Part shown: in pieces, positions 20,147 to 30,410 of the stretch
Layout of the letters: each line of letters starts with the position of its first letter
Numbering within the stretch: the stretch's first letter is position 1
Source of the DNA: Flectonema sp. DT1601
Lineage: Eukaryota > Euglenozoa > Diplonemea > Diplonemida > Diplonemidae
Assembly: GCA_964019425.1 (NCBI GenBank)
Contig: OZ025796.1
Coordinates: 1,302,001 to 1,366,000, forward strand
Direction of reading: 5' to 3'
Length of the DNA stretch: 64,000 nt
Translations under genes and position numbers: made by a program
The notes under the pieces: model-generated
The model's input: the letters and a program-made list of their open reading frames with translations, nothing else
What the model was told of the DNA's origin: nothing
The model's database searches: none

Positions 20147-22213
20147 ATGCAGATCTCAATTACGTATCCTGAGACTCATTTACCTGATGTTTGTTTCACA
20201 GCAACGGCTGATTCGTTAGTTATAGACGCCATCGAGTCGGCAACAGAAGAGTGGGGAATTCTGTCTAATACTGTTGAACTAACATATGAGGGTGAGGAGT
20301 TATCTGAATCGAGTCGTGTTTTGGATATTGGTCTTATGGAAGGGCATGAGTTGTGGGCTAGAGAAAAGATAAAGTTATATAGACGGGAAGACTTTCTTAA
20401 TTTGTCCTTAAGGAATGCTATGATAGCAGACTACCACAGTAACCAATGTAAAACAATTCATATTGACACACCAACGTTTGTTCAAAATGGTTTACTGTTA
20501 TTTCCCAATCCTTTAGTATTGAGGTATCAGGATTTCGAACGATTTTCATTTCGCCGTGCCATACCAGCAGTAACCCGAATAGGTAGTATCTTCTTAGGGA
20601 ATTCAAGTTGCTTGCGTAGTTTAGATCTCTCAGGGATGCACTACGTAACTGCTATAGGAAATAATTTCTTATTTTATACTACTCTGCTTAATGTTGACTT
20701 GTCTGGGTTATGCAATCTTACTAGTGTGGGATGTTCATTCATGGCGGGGAGTAAGAATTTAGAAACAATTGATTTATCTGCTTTGACTAAACTTCGTCTC
20801 TGCGGACGAAAATTTCTCAGCTGCTGTAGAAATGTTCAAAACGTGAGGCTTCCGAACTCAACGGCCATGGAAACAGTTGGTAGCCTTTTTATGAGCACAT
20901 GTACTTCTTTAGAAAAGATTGAATTAAACTCTCTCAGGAATGTCACGTCGCTAGGAAACCATTTCTTCAGTGACTGCACGAAGCTCACTTGTGTTGAAAT
21001 TTGCTTAAGTAACATACGAGTTCTCGGGTCTCATTTCTTCTCTAATTGTACTTCTCTCAAGAATATTGAATTGTCGAGTTCTGTAGATCGAATCGAGTCA
21101 GGGTTTTTACAAAATTGTGATAACATAATAAAACTATCGTTATTGGACTTCCCAAATATAAATGAGATCGGAAACAGATTTCTTTCTGAGTGTAGTTCGT
21201 TGCAAACACTGAATGCTAAGTTAGATAACGTGACGAATCTGGAGTCACACTTTGGTAGTTATAGCTGTTTGTCTCACGTAGACTTATCGTGTGATTCTAA
21301 TCGTATCCGAGATAGTGATTTTCAATTCTCGAAATCGGTAACAGAAATCGGACATGACGTTCTATTAAATTCATCATTATCGAAAATTATTATATCTGAA
21401 GTTTCTTCAGTCACATCTATTGGTGATAATTTCTTGGCTGAATCATCTACATCGACTGTTATACTAACGGGTTTGGTGTCTTTGCAGTCTGTTGGTTGTA
21501 ATTTCTTACGAAAAACTTCCATACTAGAACTTGACTTATCTCCGCTACAATATCTTGTTTCAATACCTGCGGGATTTCTTAGCAACTGTACTCGTTTAAA
21601 GAAGATAACAATTTCTGATAATGGCAACCTCAAGTCGATAGGAAGTTGTTTTTTAGAAAACTGTGCAGACCTCGAAACGATCGATTTGTCAGGTTGTGGT
21701 AATGTAAAAAGTATTGGAGGAGGGTTTTTATGGGGTTGTCAGGGGTTGTTAAAACTGAATATGTCGAAAATGAATAACATTTTATTTATAGGAGGGGCAT
21801 TTTTAAAGAATTGCAAGTCACTGAAACAACTGAAGCTACCGACGTCTTCAAATCTTTCAGCTTTCAGCTACGGTTTTCTATCAGGGTGTGAATCCTTGTC
21901 TGAGTGTTCCTTGTCTTGTTTTTCTAAAGTCACTTGTATTGAGAAAGACTTCATGGTTGGATGTTGTCAAATTGTTATTGTTGATTTATCAATTTTTTCA
22001 AATCTCTCTTTTATTGGAAAAAATTTCCTCAAAGACTGTACTGCTGTTCAGTCACTTGATGTGTCAAATCTTGGAACTGTTTGCTTTGTCGGAAAAAATT
22101 TTCCATCCGTTCTACTCAGAGCCTCAGGTCAGACCATCAGCAGAGACGAGTTTCTCAGAAGGATTGAAAAGAAGGAAAGTTACACGCCGGAAGAACAGTT
22201 TTATATTTATTAA
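20147..22213 (+). CDS. ubiquitin-like N-terminus plus BspA-type leucine-rich repeats
   Basis: Single exon, 688 aa. Residues 1-75 resemble a ubiquitin-like beta-grasp (ISITYPE..., LTYEGEEL, VLDIGLMEGHEL), including the ubiquitin-like pattern of a buried YEGEEL turn. From about 130 to 660 there are some 20 BspA-type (LRR_5) repeats of about 23 residues with the consensus L..IdLS.l..V.sIG..FL.nC..L. BspA-like LRRs occur in Trichomonas, Entamoeba and many free-living protists, often for adhesion or surface recognition. With no signal peptide or TM segment and a ubiquitin-like head, this one is more likely cytoplasmic. A decayed relative lies at 63186-63715. AG acceptor at 20134. Confidence 0.85.
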   Translation: MQISITYPETHLPDVCFTATADSLVIDAIESATEEWGILSNTVELTYEGEELSESSRVLDIGLMEGHELWAREKIKLYRREDFLNLSLRNAMIADYHSNQCKTIHIDTPTFVQNGLLLFPNPLVLRYQDFERFSFRRAIPAVTRIGSIFLGNSSCLRSLDLSGMHYVTAIGNNFLFYTTLLNVDLSGLCNLTSVGCSFMAGSKNLETIDLSALTKLRLCGRKFLSCCRNVQNVRLPNSTAMETVGSLFMSTCTSLEKIELNSLRNVTSLGNHFFSDCTKLTCVEICLSNIRVLGSHFFSNCTSLKNIELSSSVDRIESGFLQNCDNIIKLSLLDFPNINEIGNRFLSECSSLQTLNAKLDNVTNLESHFGSYSCLSHVDLSCDSNRIRDSDFQFSKSVTEIGHDVLLNSSLSKIIISEVSSVTSIGDNFLAESSTSTVILTGLVSLQSVGCNFLRKTSILELDLSPLQYLVSIPAGFLSNCTRLKKITISDNGNLKSIGSCFLENCADLETIDLSGCGNVKSIGGGFLWGCQGLLKLNMSKMNNILFIGGAFLKNCKSLKQLKLPTSSNLSAFSYGFLSGCESLSECSLSCFSKVTCIEKDFMVGCCQIVIVDLSIFSNLSFIGKNFLKDCTAVQSLDVSNLGTVCFVGKNFPSVLLRASGQTISRDEFLRRIEKKESYTPEEQFYIY

Positions 22214-22351
22214 AGTACTGCCTTGTCTGTCGACTTTACTCTACTAACCAACACAGTTCCAGCTTGCGCAGAATAATATTAGTTAACTATGTGAATATAA
22301 TATTAAATAAACACACATGAATCTCTCAGGTAATACATTAATAGAATAAAT

Positions 22352-22543
22352 ATGGCCGACGCTGTTTTAAAAGGATTGAGCAGGATGGCAATTGCCGCAA
22401 GTGGATTTGGATTCATCGCATCCCAATGCACCTACGTCCTCTACCCAGGAGAGGCAGCGATAGTATACGATAGGCTGACTGGTGTTCAGCATGATGTAAA
22501 GTATGAAGGATTTCATTTTAAGGTATGGTTTGATTCCTGTTGT

Positions 22544-22575
<32 letters not shown>

Positions 22576-23340
22576 CATTTGATGCATCTGATTTAATAAA
22601 ACAACAACACCAAAACAGGTACCATACCTTCACTACCCTAAGGTTTATGACATACGTCTCCGACCATCAGTGATTGAGACGATGACGGGTACAAAAGATC
22701 TTCAAAAAGTACACATCAAGTTACGAGTACTTTACATGCCTGCGGTTGACAAGTTGGGAATTTTGTACGAGACTCTAGGGTTAGATTACAGCGAGCGTGT
22801 TCTTCCATCCATCGGAAACGAAATTATGAAAGCAGTAGTTGCGGAGTACAACGCTGAAGAACTTGTTGTAAGACGTGAACGTGTCTCGATGGAGATTAAG
22901 AAAAGAATAACACTTAAGGCAGAACAAGATTTCAACATCCTTCTCAAAGATATTTCTCTTATGGACATCAGTTTTGGAGCTGAATTCATGCAGGCAGTTG
23001 AGGCTAAGCAGGTTGCCCAACAAGAAGCCCAGAAGTTACAATGGGTCGTTCTTAAGAACGAACAGGAAAAACTCGCTGCTGTCACTAAGGCTGAGGGAGA
23101 AGCAACTGCTGCCAAGTTGATCTCTGATGCTGTCAGCTCTGCTGGACCAGGATTAGTATGTGTTGTTTTTATCTATTATTAATGTAAAGAATAAGCAACA
23201 AACAAACAAACAAAAAAAAACAGGTTGAAATCCGTAAAATCCAGGCCGCTAAGGAAATTGCGCAAACCCTCTCTCAATCTCCTAATGTCTCGTACGTTCC
23301 AAGTGGTGGTAACATCCTCTTGGGAGTTAAGTCATCGTAG
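22352..23340 (+). CDS. PHB2: prohibitin 2
   Basis: Three exons: 22352-22522, 22619-23155 and 23224-23340 (274 aa). Prohibitins form ring complexes of PHB1 and PHB2 in the mitochondrial inner membrane that stabilise newly made proteins and respiratory complexes. The SPFH core is clear: GVQHDVKYEGFHFK, GTKDLQKVHIKLRVL, LGLDYSERVLPSI and AEFMQAVEAKQVAQQEAQ, then a helical AEGEATAAKLIS region. The GLDYxERVLPSI form and KAEGEATAAK point to the PHB2 rather than the PHB1 subfamily. The N-terminal hydrophobic segment (about 10-30) anchors it. Intron 1 holds a T run of about 29 bases. A putative acceptor (ctctcag) ends at 22329. Confidence 0.93.
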
Positions 23341-23564
23341 TCTTGAAGTACAGGGTAGGTGGGATACTATGTATGATGTGACTTGATCGGTTTTTGCATT
23401 TCTAACCAAGGAAAAAAAAGGGAAAAAAAGGAAGGCAGCATAAAGAAAAAAAAGGAGGAAAAACGAAATGGAAAAAAAAAAAAAAAAAAAAAACAGGTTT
23501 CGTATTATTTGTTATTTATTAGTGTTGATTGCCTGATGGCAACAGAAATTGTTTGAACGAATTG

Positions 23565-23598
<34 letters not shown>

Positions 23599-24026
23599 AC
23601 GAAGAACCATTTTTATCATCGTCATCCTATCTCTGTGATAAAATGGCGTTATTGGTTTTTTTTTTTCCCTCTTTTTTTTTTTCCCCATCTAAAATCTAAA
23701 AGGCAATTCCATTTCCTGTTTTTTTTTTATAGTTTACTTATTCAGCCTATCCCTGGAACTCTCTCAAGAGCAGGTTTTTCAAAAAAAAAAAAAAAAAAAA
23801 AAATAAATGGAGGAAAACAATGGAAAAAAAAAAAAAGAAAGAAAAAAATGTCCATCTTGAAAGGCACGAAATCATAAAATGATAAGTAACTTGGCAGTTA
23901 ATTTTGATTTAAAAAAAAAAAAAAAACAAATTCACGTAAATTAATAACAATACTTTTCATCTCACGCAGACAAGACATGATGTGTATAGCTTCTTCTTAT
24001 TCGTAACCCTCTCTCTGGTTATAACA
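23341..24026. other. intergenic, A-rich
   Basis: Contains A runs of up to about 33 bases and pyrimidine stretches; no gene. A pyrimidine stretch ends in ctcacgcag at 23969. A 9-codon ATG frame at 23977-24006 lies between that site and the main start and may act as an upstream ORF. Confidence 0.5.
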
Positions 24027-26060
24027 ATGAACACCTTCTTGTGTGATTGCATGACAGGTCGAGTAGACGCAGTTCTCGACGCAATAAATAATGATGAAAA
24101 ACTTCTAACAAAGTGTGACGATGTTGGAAGGAATTGTTTTTGGCATGCGGCAGCAATGGGTCATTCAGAACTGATTAATAGTTTGTGTGATTTGGCTGAA
24201 AAAAAACACATCCCTGGGACTTCTGGACTACTTTGTAAAGACAACCATAGAGGAACAGCATTACACGCAGCGGTGTTGGGAGGATGTGGGATAAAATTAA
24301 AAAAATCATCAGACGAAGTTGATGAAATAATTAAAATAAAATTAAACAACCTCTATCACGATAAATACGTCTTGGAAATCTCACCTTACATTTCGATAAT
24401 ACAAACTATTTATAACAGAGCACCTGACTGCTGTTGGGGACGAGGAAGAAGAGGACGAATGGGATCAGAGTCACGTTCTATATTGGAATCTCGTGGAGGA
24501 GTTGATAACAACACAGCTGTTGAGTTGGCTTCCATCTGTTCTAAAAATTATTTCATTGCTGTTTTACTGCTGACTCAAATTCAGTTAAATTCAGTCATGA
24601 AATCAGAATTGAGAAATGAATTCGGAACTCTACTACAACTACATCACCCTGACAACAACATCAACATTATTGATATTATTAAACAATCAAAGGCGACAAT
24701 ATTATGGAATGAATCACCCGATTCTACGTCAGCTATTTCAATTTTCAACACCTCCGGATTCTTCGACGTAATCCCCGAAAAGGGATTCTCACACACAGAC
24801 AGTGCCTTCTATTTCGCAATACAACACCAGCATGTTGAAACAGCAGAGTTTTTACTTTACGCTGGTGCCAATCCGAACCGGGTTATAAATAAGAAAACCA
24901 TTCTAAGACTCTGCTGTGAACAGGGTTATATTGAAGGGTGTCGTCTCGTTATAAATTGGGGAGGGAGACTGTTACCGTCTGAAGAAAGAAATTTAAAACT
25001 TACTGCCACAGCTGAAATTGAAACCCTCTTATCTACTTTAAAAGATAAAGACAGAGTATTGTTAACTGAAGCTTCCTTCAGTGAACTAAACGAACTGGTT
25101 AGGATGATAAGACAAAAGAATTATATTGAAAATAAAAAAACTACTCATCGAGTGTGGGATCTCTTTGAAACTCTTCAGTGTGCTTTAGCAGGTGCACCTC
25201 AATACGGTAATGAATTTGATTGGAATGCTATTTGTAAGTACACTTCAGCAATGTTACTGTCGGATGTTTTGCATTGTTTTTACTACACACCATCGGTAGA
25301 AGAATTACAAAATACAGAAATAGTTGACAAGTCTTTTTCATTGGGATCTGTTAACGAGGTCTTCTTTCAAAAATTAGCAAACAGAACAGATGGTGTAGTG
25401 CTTCGGGTGTTGGAATCTTTAATCACAAAACAATTTCAGAATGACGAGTCAATTTCGAAAAAGGCATTTGAAAATTCTGTTAAAAGACGTCAAAAAACTT
25501 CGGAAAATAATAGTCAAAGACCACATCCATACTCAAATAGCAGCAGCTATCTGGTGTTGGTTGTGTTGTCGACTGTTGCCGTTATAACAGCCTGTGATAC
25601 ATCCAGAGAAGTTGGAGATCACGTTATGATCATCAGACCTGTTCCTCTGTCGTCAGCAACTCCAGGGACACGAGGAATTGTAACATCAGTTGTTAGGATT
25701 AAAGCAGTTGTTGAACTTCAGATTACATTCTCACAACCTGATTTAATGACATATTTCTATCCGAGCTCACATGTAAAACTACTTTGGAGGAAATCGTGGA
25801 ATAGACGAAATGAATCGCCTGGTAGTCGTCGTCCTTCACGTCGGAGGAGTGTTCTTTGTAACGTATCAGTTGAACTCTCAAGGAGTAATCTGTTCCCATA
25901 TTCTAATCAGTTGATTACTTCAATATGTTCAACTAGAGAGTATCAGAATCTTGTTATTCAGATACAAAACCTTCCCATTGAACCTCCACCACCACCACCA
26001 CCTCAGACTGTTGATAAAAATACCACAGATGGGTGTTGTTCTAACTGTGTTATGAGTTAA
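24027..26060 (+). CDS. ankyrin-repeat protein with C-terminal CaaX lipidation motif
   Basis: Single exon, 677 aa from the first in-frame ATG (the frame stays open upstream to 23982 without an ATG). Ankyrin-like repeats lie at about 20-100 (NCFWHAAAMGHSELINSL, TALHAAVLGG) and 255-320 (SAFYFAIQHQHVETAEFLLY, GYIEGCRLVINWGG). A hydrophobic stretch at about 507-525 could be a TM or buried segment. It is followed by a KOW/SH3-like module (GDHVMIIRPVPL...GTRGIVTSVV) like those in the genes at 44877 and 48932. The tail is a polyproline run followed by GCCSNCVMS. CVMS is a classical CaaX box (X = Ser predicts farnesylation), and nearby cysteines resemble the palmitoylated tail of H-Ras. Probably a membrane-tethered cytoplasmic scaffold. 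Confidence 0.75.
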   Translation: MNTFLCDCMTGRVDAVLDAINNDEKLLTKCDDVGRNCFWHAAAMGHSELINSLCDLAEKKHIPGTSGLLCKDNHRGTALHAAVLGGCGIKLKKSSDEVDEIIKIKLNNLYHDKYVLEISPYISIIQTIYNRAPDCCWGRGRRGRMGSESRSILESRGGVDNNTAVELASICSKNYFIAVLLLTQIQLNSVMKSELRNEFGTLLQLHHPDNNINIIDIIKQSKATILWNESPDSTSAISIFNTSGFFDVIPEKGFSHTDSAFYFAIQHQHVETAEFLLYAGANPNRVINKKTILRLCCEQGYIEGCRLVINWGGRLLPSEERNLKLTATAEIETLLSTLKDKDRVLLTEASFSELNELVRMIRQKNYIENKKTTHRVWDLFETLQCALAGAPQYGNEFDWNAICKYTSAMLLSDVLHCFYYTPSVEELQNTEIVDKSFSLGSVNEVFFQKLANRTDGVVLRVLESLITKQFQNDESISKKAFENSVKRRQKTSENNSQRPHPYSNSSSYLVLVVLSTVAVITACDTSREVGDHVMIIRPVPLSSATPGTRGIVTSVVRIKAVVELQITFSQPDLMTYFYPSSHVKLLWRKSWNRRNESPGSRRPSRRRSVLCNVSVELSRSNLFPYSNQLITSICSTREYQNLVIQIQNLPIEPPPPPPPQTVDKNTTDGCCSNCVMS

Positions 26061-26175
26061 GTTTGGCATTGATATTTACACTTTTTCTTTTGGTCGTATT
26101 TAGATTACAGTCCGTTCTCAGTTGTTTGTTCATTTCTTACTCTTCAAACAGAATAAATAAAACAACACCCACATA

Positions 26176-27081
26176 ATGAAATACAAAGATTCAATTATTG
26201 TTAAAAAACCCTTACAGAGAGTAGTATCAAACAGTAAGTCACCTCGAAGAAAGTGTTTAAAAGCTTCCCCAGGTAGTATTAGAAGGAGGAAGCGATTAAA
26301 AGAAGAAGAAATAGCGATTGCGCCACCACCAATACTACTGCCAGAAGTTGACTATGTTTCGTGCACTGTTAAATGTAAAACAATAGCATTGGGTGGATAC
26401 CTGAGCTTTAGGGAAACTGATATTCAAGTATACAAGAGCGGGCTATTAGCCTTTTCAATCATGACTGAGGAGAGGTCTGGAGCGAAGGTTATAATTAGAA
26501 CTGAGGAGATCATCGGATGTAGTGTCACTGAAAAAGTTATAGCGATAAAATTACAATCTGTTTCTGGGATACTATCACGCTATATCATACCTGGTAGTAA
26601 TGATAAATCAACTGTTGTCATACAGTTAGATGTGATTAATTTTAATGTATTAGAAGATATAAGAAAAAGACTGAGATCAATGTACGGGGAACTTCCAACC
26701 ACAACAGTCGGTGTCTTAGAAAGTAAAGTCAGACTGATGAGCGCACAAAGCAGCATAGCCTCACTGACAGATAGCATCTCTCTTGCTAAAGGTGAAAATC
26801 TCAATTCTCTATCTGACATTCAACTAAGTCAGCATCGAGAGTCTACCTTCTTCGCTCTTCAAAAGGTTCAACACCTCCTTGATTCAAAATATGCATCGCT
26901 CCTCTCTGAACATCATTGCGTCTGCTGTACTGACTCTCTGACTTCTATTTTATTATTACCCTGTAGACATATGGTGTTATGTGGTGACTGCTACAAACAG
27001 TTATCGATAAAAACAGGTGAGATGATATGTCCGTTATGTAGGACTGCTGTTGAAGAACATCATGAAGCTTATCGTAGCTGA
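26176..27081 (+). CDS. RING-finger protein (probable E3 ubiquitin ligase)
   Basis: Single exon, 301 aa. The N-terminus is strongly basic (SPRRK, RRRKRLK), which could direct nuclear or membrane binding. Residues 60-175 form a beta-rich domain of unknown type (PH- or GRAM-like pattern). Residues about 247-290 form a C3HC4 RING: CVCC, then CRH (LLPCRHMVLCGDC), then CPLC. The LPCRHMVLC..C core resembles MGRN1/IAP-type RINGs, which recruit E2 enzymes. A pyrimidine-rich acceptor ends at 26151. Confidence 0.8.
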   Translation: MKYKDSIIVKKPLQRVVSNSKSPRRKCLKASPGSIRRRKRLKEEEIAIAPPPILLPEVDYVSCTVKCKTIALGGYLSFRETDIQVYKSGLLAFSIMTEERSGAKVIIRTEEIIGCSVTEKVIAIKLQSVSGILSRYIIPGSNDKSTVVIQLDVINFNVLEDIRKRLRSMYGELPTTTVGVLESKVRLMSAQSSIASLTDSISLAKGENLNSLSDIQLSQHRESTFFALQKVQHLLDSKYASLLSEHHCVCCTDSLTSILLLPCRHMVLCGDCYKQLSIKTGEMICPLCRTAVEEHHEAYRS

Positions 27082-27237
27082 GGTTGTTATGTGTATTTAC
27101 TATTTCTTGGTGAGGTTTTCAATACTCCCATGTTAGATTATTTTATTAGATTATAATGGTTAATTTATTACTTCTGATTGATGAGTTTTATGTTCTTCTC
27201 GCCACAGCTCTTTTTAGTTTACACCCCTTCGCTAAAA

Positions 27238-27600
27238 ATGTCTTCCGGAGCCGCCGATGGTGTCATGTGTCCGCACTGCAAGTCCTTCCAGTACTACTAC
27301 TGCCAGAACTGTCCTGGAAACAAGGTATGTGATGTGATGTGATGTGTTCCTTTTTGACTTCATTCTAATTTCCCTTTTTTGAAACATAACAAACTAAAAC
27401 AGGTTGCCTACTGTGCTGCCCACAACACCCAGGCTAAGAACAAGCACGCCCTTCACGTTAAGGTTTACGAAGGAAGCTCCCAGAAGTGTAATAAATGCGG
27501 AAACAACTACTGCATCAAGCCAGCTACTGTTGCGCAAGTTCAGGAGTTTGAGAAGAAGGAGGCGACCCTCTTCCAGGGACGTCTTGAGTTGGACCGTTAA
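27238..27600 (+). CDS. cysteine-rich tandem protein, copy 1 (type A)
   Basis: Exons 27238-27324 and 27403-27600, 94 aa. Eight cysteines form two probable zinc sites: CPHC with CQNC, then a lone Cys with CNKC and a final Cys in GNNYC. The C-terminal third is a charged helix (QVQEFEKKEATLFQGR). Codon use is strongly biased (AAG for Lys, AAC, TAC, CAC), unlike neighbouring genes, which suggests very high expression. No known family is recognised. Two AG sites precede the ATG (27207 and 27217). The 5' flank is nearly identical to that of copy 6. Confidence 0.88.
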
Positions 27601-28024
27601 GCAACTTGTTGTAATGGGAGCACTCCGATGTACGATTTGGAAAGATAAACTTCTATCCCTCAATGCAATTGAAAATAAGTACTTCACATAAGTGAATTAC
27701 TTTATTATAATTTTATAAATGCACTCGAATAAAACAGAAAAACAAAACAAGCAGACGATCCCAAACGTCAAAATTGCTTGTAGACAGCCTTCTCTCTTCT
27801 TGCAACAATACGCTGCACATATGAATTCCCTTCCCAAGACTGGGTTGCGTGGTTTGAAAAGAAGTGGGTTGTTTTAAGTAGTTTTAAAGAAATACTTAAC
27901 AACAGGTCTCACAGTCATGGTCAGTCGTCGTTGAAAAATTAAACTCTTGGGCTTTTGTGTTGTATTCCCTTTTAGATATTTTCCCAACGACAGCTCTTTT
28001 AATTTTCTTAACCCTTCTCTAAAA
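27601..28024. other. array spacer 1
   Basis: Ordinary AT-rich spacer with no gene. A pyrimidine-rich stretch ends in caacgacag at 27993, before copy 2. Confidence 0.5.
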
Positions 28025-28391
28025 ATGTCCTCCGGAGCCGCCGATGGTGTCATGTGTCCGCACTGCAAGTCCTTCCAGTACTACTACTGCCAGAACTGTC
28101 CTGGAAACAAGGTATGTGATGTGATGTGATGTGATGTGTTCCTTTTTGACTTCATTCTAATTTCCCTTTTTGAAACATAACAAACTAAAACAGGTTGCCT
28201 ACTGTGCTGCCCACAACACCCAGGCTAAGAACAAGCACGCCCTTCACGTTAAGGTTTACGAAGGAAGCTCCCAGAAGTGTAATAAGTGCGGAAACAACTA
28301 CTGCATCAAGCCAGCTACTGTTGCGCAAGTTCAGGAGTTTGAGAAGAAGGAGGCGACTCTCTTCCAGGGACGTCTTGAGTTGGATCGTTAA
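28025..28391 (+). CDS. cysteine-rich tandem protein, copy 2 (type A)
   Basis: Exons 28025-28111 and 28194-28391, 94 aa, protein identical to copy 1. The intron has one extra GTGAT unit after the donor (a short microsatellite of gtgat repeats), and its remainder is almost identical to the introns of copies 1, 4 and 6. Confidence 0.88.
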
Positions 28392-28771
28392 ACTTATTTT
28401 GGAATCTCGACTTTATTCTCCTATGTCGTCGTCTTATTGTTCGCCTACTGATCTTATTGTTTTATTTTTATATCGTTCGTACATCCTCAGCGATCCGCCT
28501 GCCTACCCAGCGGGATTATTATCGATTGCAAGGTTTTCTTCCTCTCTTTATTCTCACACTTTGTTGTGTGTATGCTGGGGTATTATCCGGGTATTACTTA
28601 GGCTGTTATGTCATCACGTAATTAATTTATTTACATTGTCAGACTTAGCCTCATAGATGGGTTATTAGTAAGCAAATATTGTTATCGATTATCGATAGGA
28701 TTTATTTCTGTTTATTGAGTACTTCATACTTTCCAAAGCTCATTTGTTACCAAAACCCAAAAACACTCAAA
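28392..28771. other. array spacer 2
   Basis: 380 bases with no gene; few homopolymers compared with the rest of the window. A candidate AG ends at 28738 (tttccaaag). Confidence 0.5.
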
Positions 28772-29153
28772 ATGTCCTCCGGAGCCGCCACTGGTGTCAT
28801 GTGCCCGCACTGCAAGTCCTTCCAGTACTACTACTGCCAGAACTGCCCTGGAAACAAGGTATGTGATGTGATGTATTGAATAAGGGAAACTACTCTTGTC
28901 TACTAATTTATATCATCTGCGTCACAACAACAACAATCACAACATAAAACAGGTTGCCTACTGTGCTGCCCACAACACCCAGGCTAAGAACAAGCACGCC
29001 CTTCACGTTAAGGTTTACGAAGGAAGCTCCCAGAAGTGCGTAAAGTGCGGAAACAACTACTGCATCAAGCCAGCTTCCGTTGCACAGGTTCAGGAGTTTG
29101 AGAAGAAGGAGGCTACTCTGTACCAGGGACGTATGGACGAGGGAACTCGTTAA
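28772..29153 (+). CDS. cysteine-rich tandem protein, copy 3 (type B)
   Basis: Exons 28772-28858 and 28953-29153, 95 aa. It differs from type A at A7T, N-to-V (KCVKC), ATV-to-ASV and the C-terminus YQGRMDEGTR. The intron is a different sequence from type A and is shared with copy 7. The leader just before the ATG (caaaaacactcaaa-like) also matches copy 7, while the 3' flank matches copy 8. Confidence 0.88.
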
Positions 29154-29615
29154 ACGTGAGAACTGCTGTTGGACGGTTCTGAAACGTAGATGGCGTGTCG
29201 TAGCAGACTGACTAAACAGAAAAAAAGAAAGAAAAAAAAAAAAAAAGAAATGCACACAAGAAACAATAAACCAACTCGTTGCATAAGCAGCTCCTGCACT
29301 TAACGGCCATCCTGCTATTCCTCTACGTGATGTAATTTCACACTGGCGTGCCACCGCGCTTTGCTAGTGCGAGCGGCCTTCTCCACGGCTTGTGAGAGCC
29401 GAGCGTTGGGTTTTTCGCAGTTGCTGCTCCTGCTGTGAAGAAAAGTACTTCAATCGTTTTTACCTCCCGTCCACCAGAAGATTTTAATATTAATCGAAAT
29501 GTGTGTTCCTGAAGTACAATCTGACCTTGTGTTCTATTTCTTCGTATTTATACTCAGCGACAAGTAGTTTTCATTTCCTCCTCTCAGCTTTTTAGTTTTC
29601 TAAAACACTACAAAA
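29154..29615. other. array spacer 3, with GC-rich structured stretch
   Basis: Begins with a 65-base stretch shared with the 3' flank of copy 8. About 29281-29445 is unusually GC-rich and free of homopolymers, with short complementary arms (for example CGGCT/AGCCG near 29380). It could be a small structured RNA gene, but no family was identified. Confidence 0.4.
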
Positions 29616-29978
29616 ATGTCTTCCGGAGCCGCCGATGGTGTCATGTGCCCGCACTGCAAGTCCTTCCAGTACTACTACTGCCAGAACTGTCCTGGAAACA
29701 AGGTATGTGATGTGATGTGATGTGTTCCTTTTTGACTTCATTCTAATTTCCCTTTTTTGAAACATAACAAACTAAAACAGGTTGCCTACTGCGCTGCCCA
29801 CAACACCCAGGCTAAGAACAAGCACGCCCTTCACGTTAAGGTTTACGAAGGAAGCTCCCAGAAGTGTAATAAGTGCGGAAACAACTACTGCATCAAGCCA
29901 GCTACTGTTGCGCAAGTTCAGGAGTTTGAGAAGAAGGAGGCGACTCTCTTCCAGGGACGTCTTGAGATGGACCGTTAG
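29616..29978 (+). CDS. cysteine-rich tandem protein, copy 4 (type A)
   Basis: Exons 29616-29702 and 29781-29978, 94 aa, ending RLEMDR. Its 3' flank (gaaaatattctattctgtga...) is shared only with copy 5. Candidate acceptors cctctcag (29587) and ctttttag lie upstream. Confidence 0.88.
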
Positions 29979-30410
29979 AAAATATTCTATTCTGTGATGC
30001 CACAAATATTTACAAGAATTTCTCTTAATTATATTACCAACAGCCTTGTCTGTATTACTCTCAAAGAAAAGAAAAAAAAAGGAAGAAAATAAAACTACTT
30101 TGCTACCTTGGATGAGCGGCGAACAAGCCCGCAATAAGATCATCGAGAACATCCGGCTCACGATCGGGTACCCCTGCTTTCACGGCTGGGTGTGGGTAAG
30201 TGGCAATTACGTCACTTTTTTTTATAAAATTAATTTGATAATGTAAATAAAATAAATTATCTCTTCCATTTTTTCTTGTTTCAGTCACCACAGATGTCTG
30301 CTTGCTATTCTGCGTAAGACGAAGTTTTATTTATCCTTGTGGCTGTGAGTGTTATGGAGCAACTTAACTATGTTATGTTTGTAGATATTTTTTTATCCTT
30401 TTTACTAAAA
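29979..30410. other. array spacer 4
   Basis: Contains a short GC-rich frame at 30112-30195 (MSGEQARNKIIENIRLTIGY...) followed by a consensus gtaagt and, 89 bases later, a tttcttgtttcag acceptor. Joined, these give only 38 codons. The sequence may be a remnant of another gene. Confidence 0.35.

Noticed and set aside
27325-27345. gtgat repeats after the donor of the array genes as a regulatory element
   Set aside because: The copy number varies between copies (two to four) and behaves like a microsatellite at the 5' splice site; no evidence of regulation.
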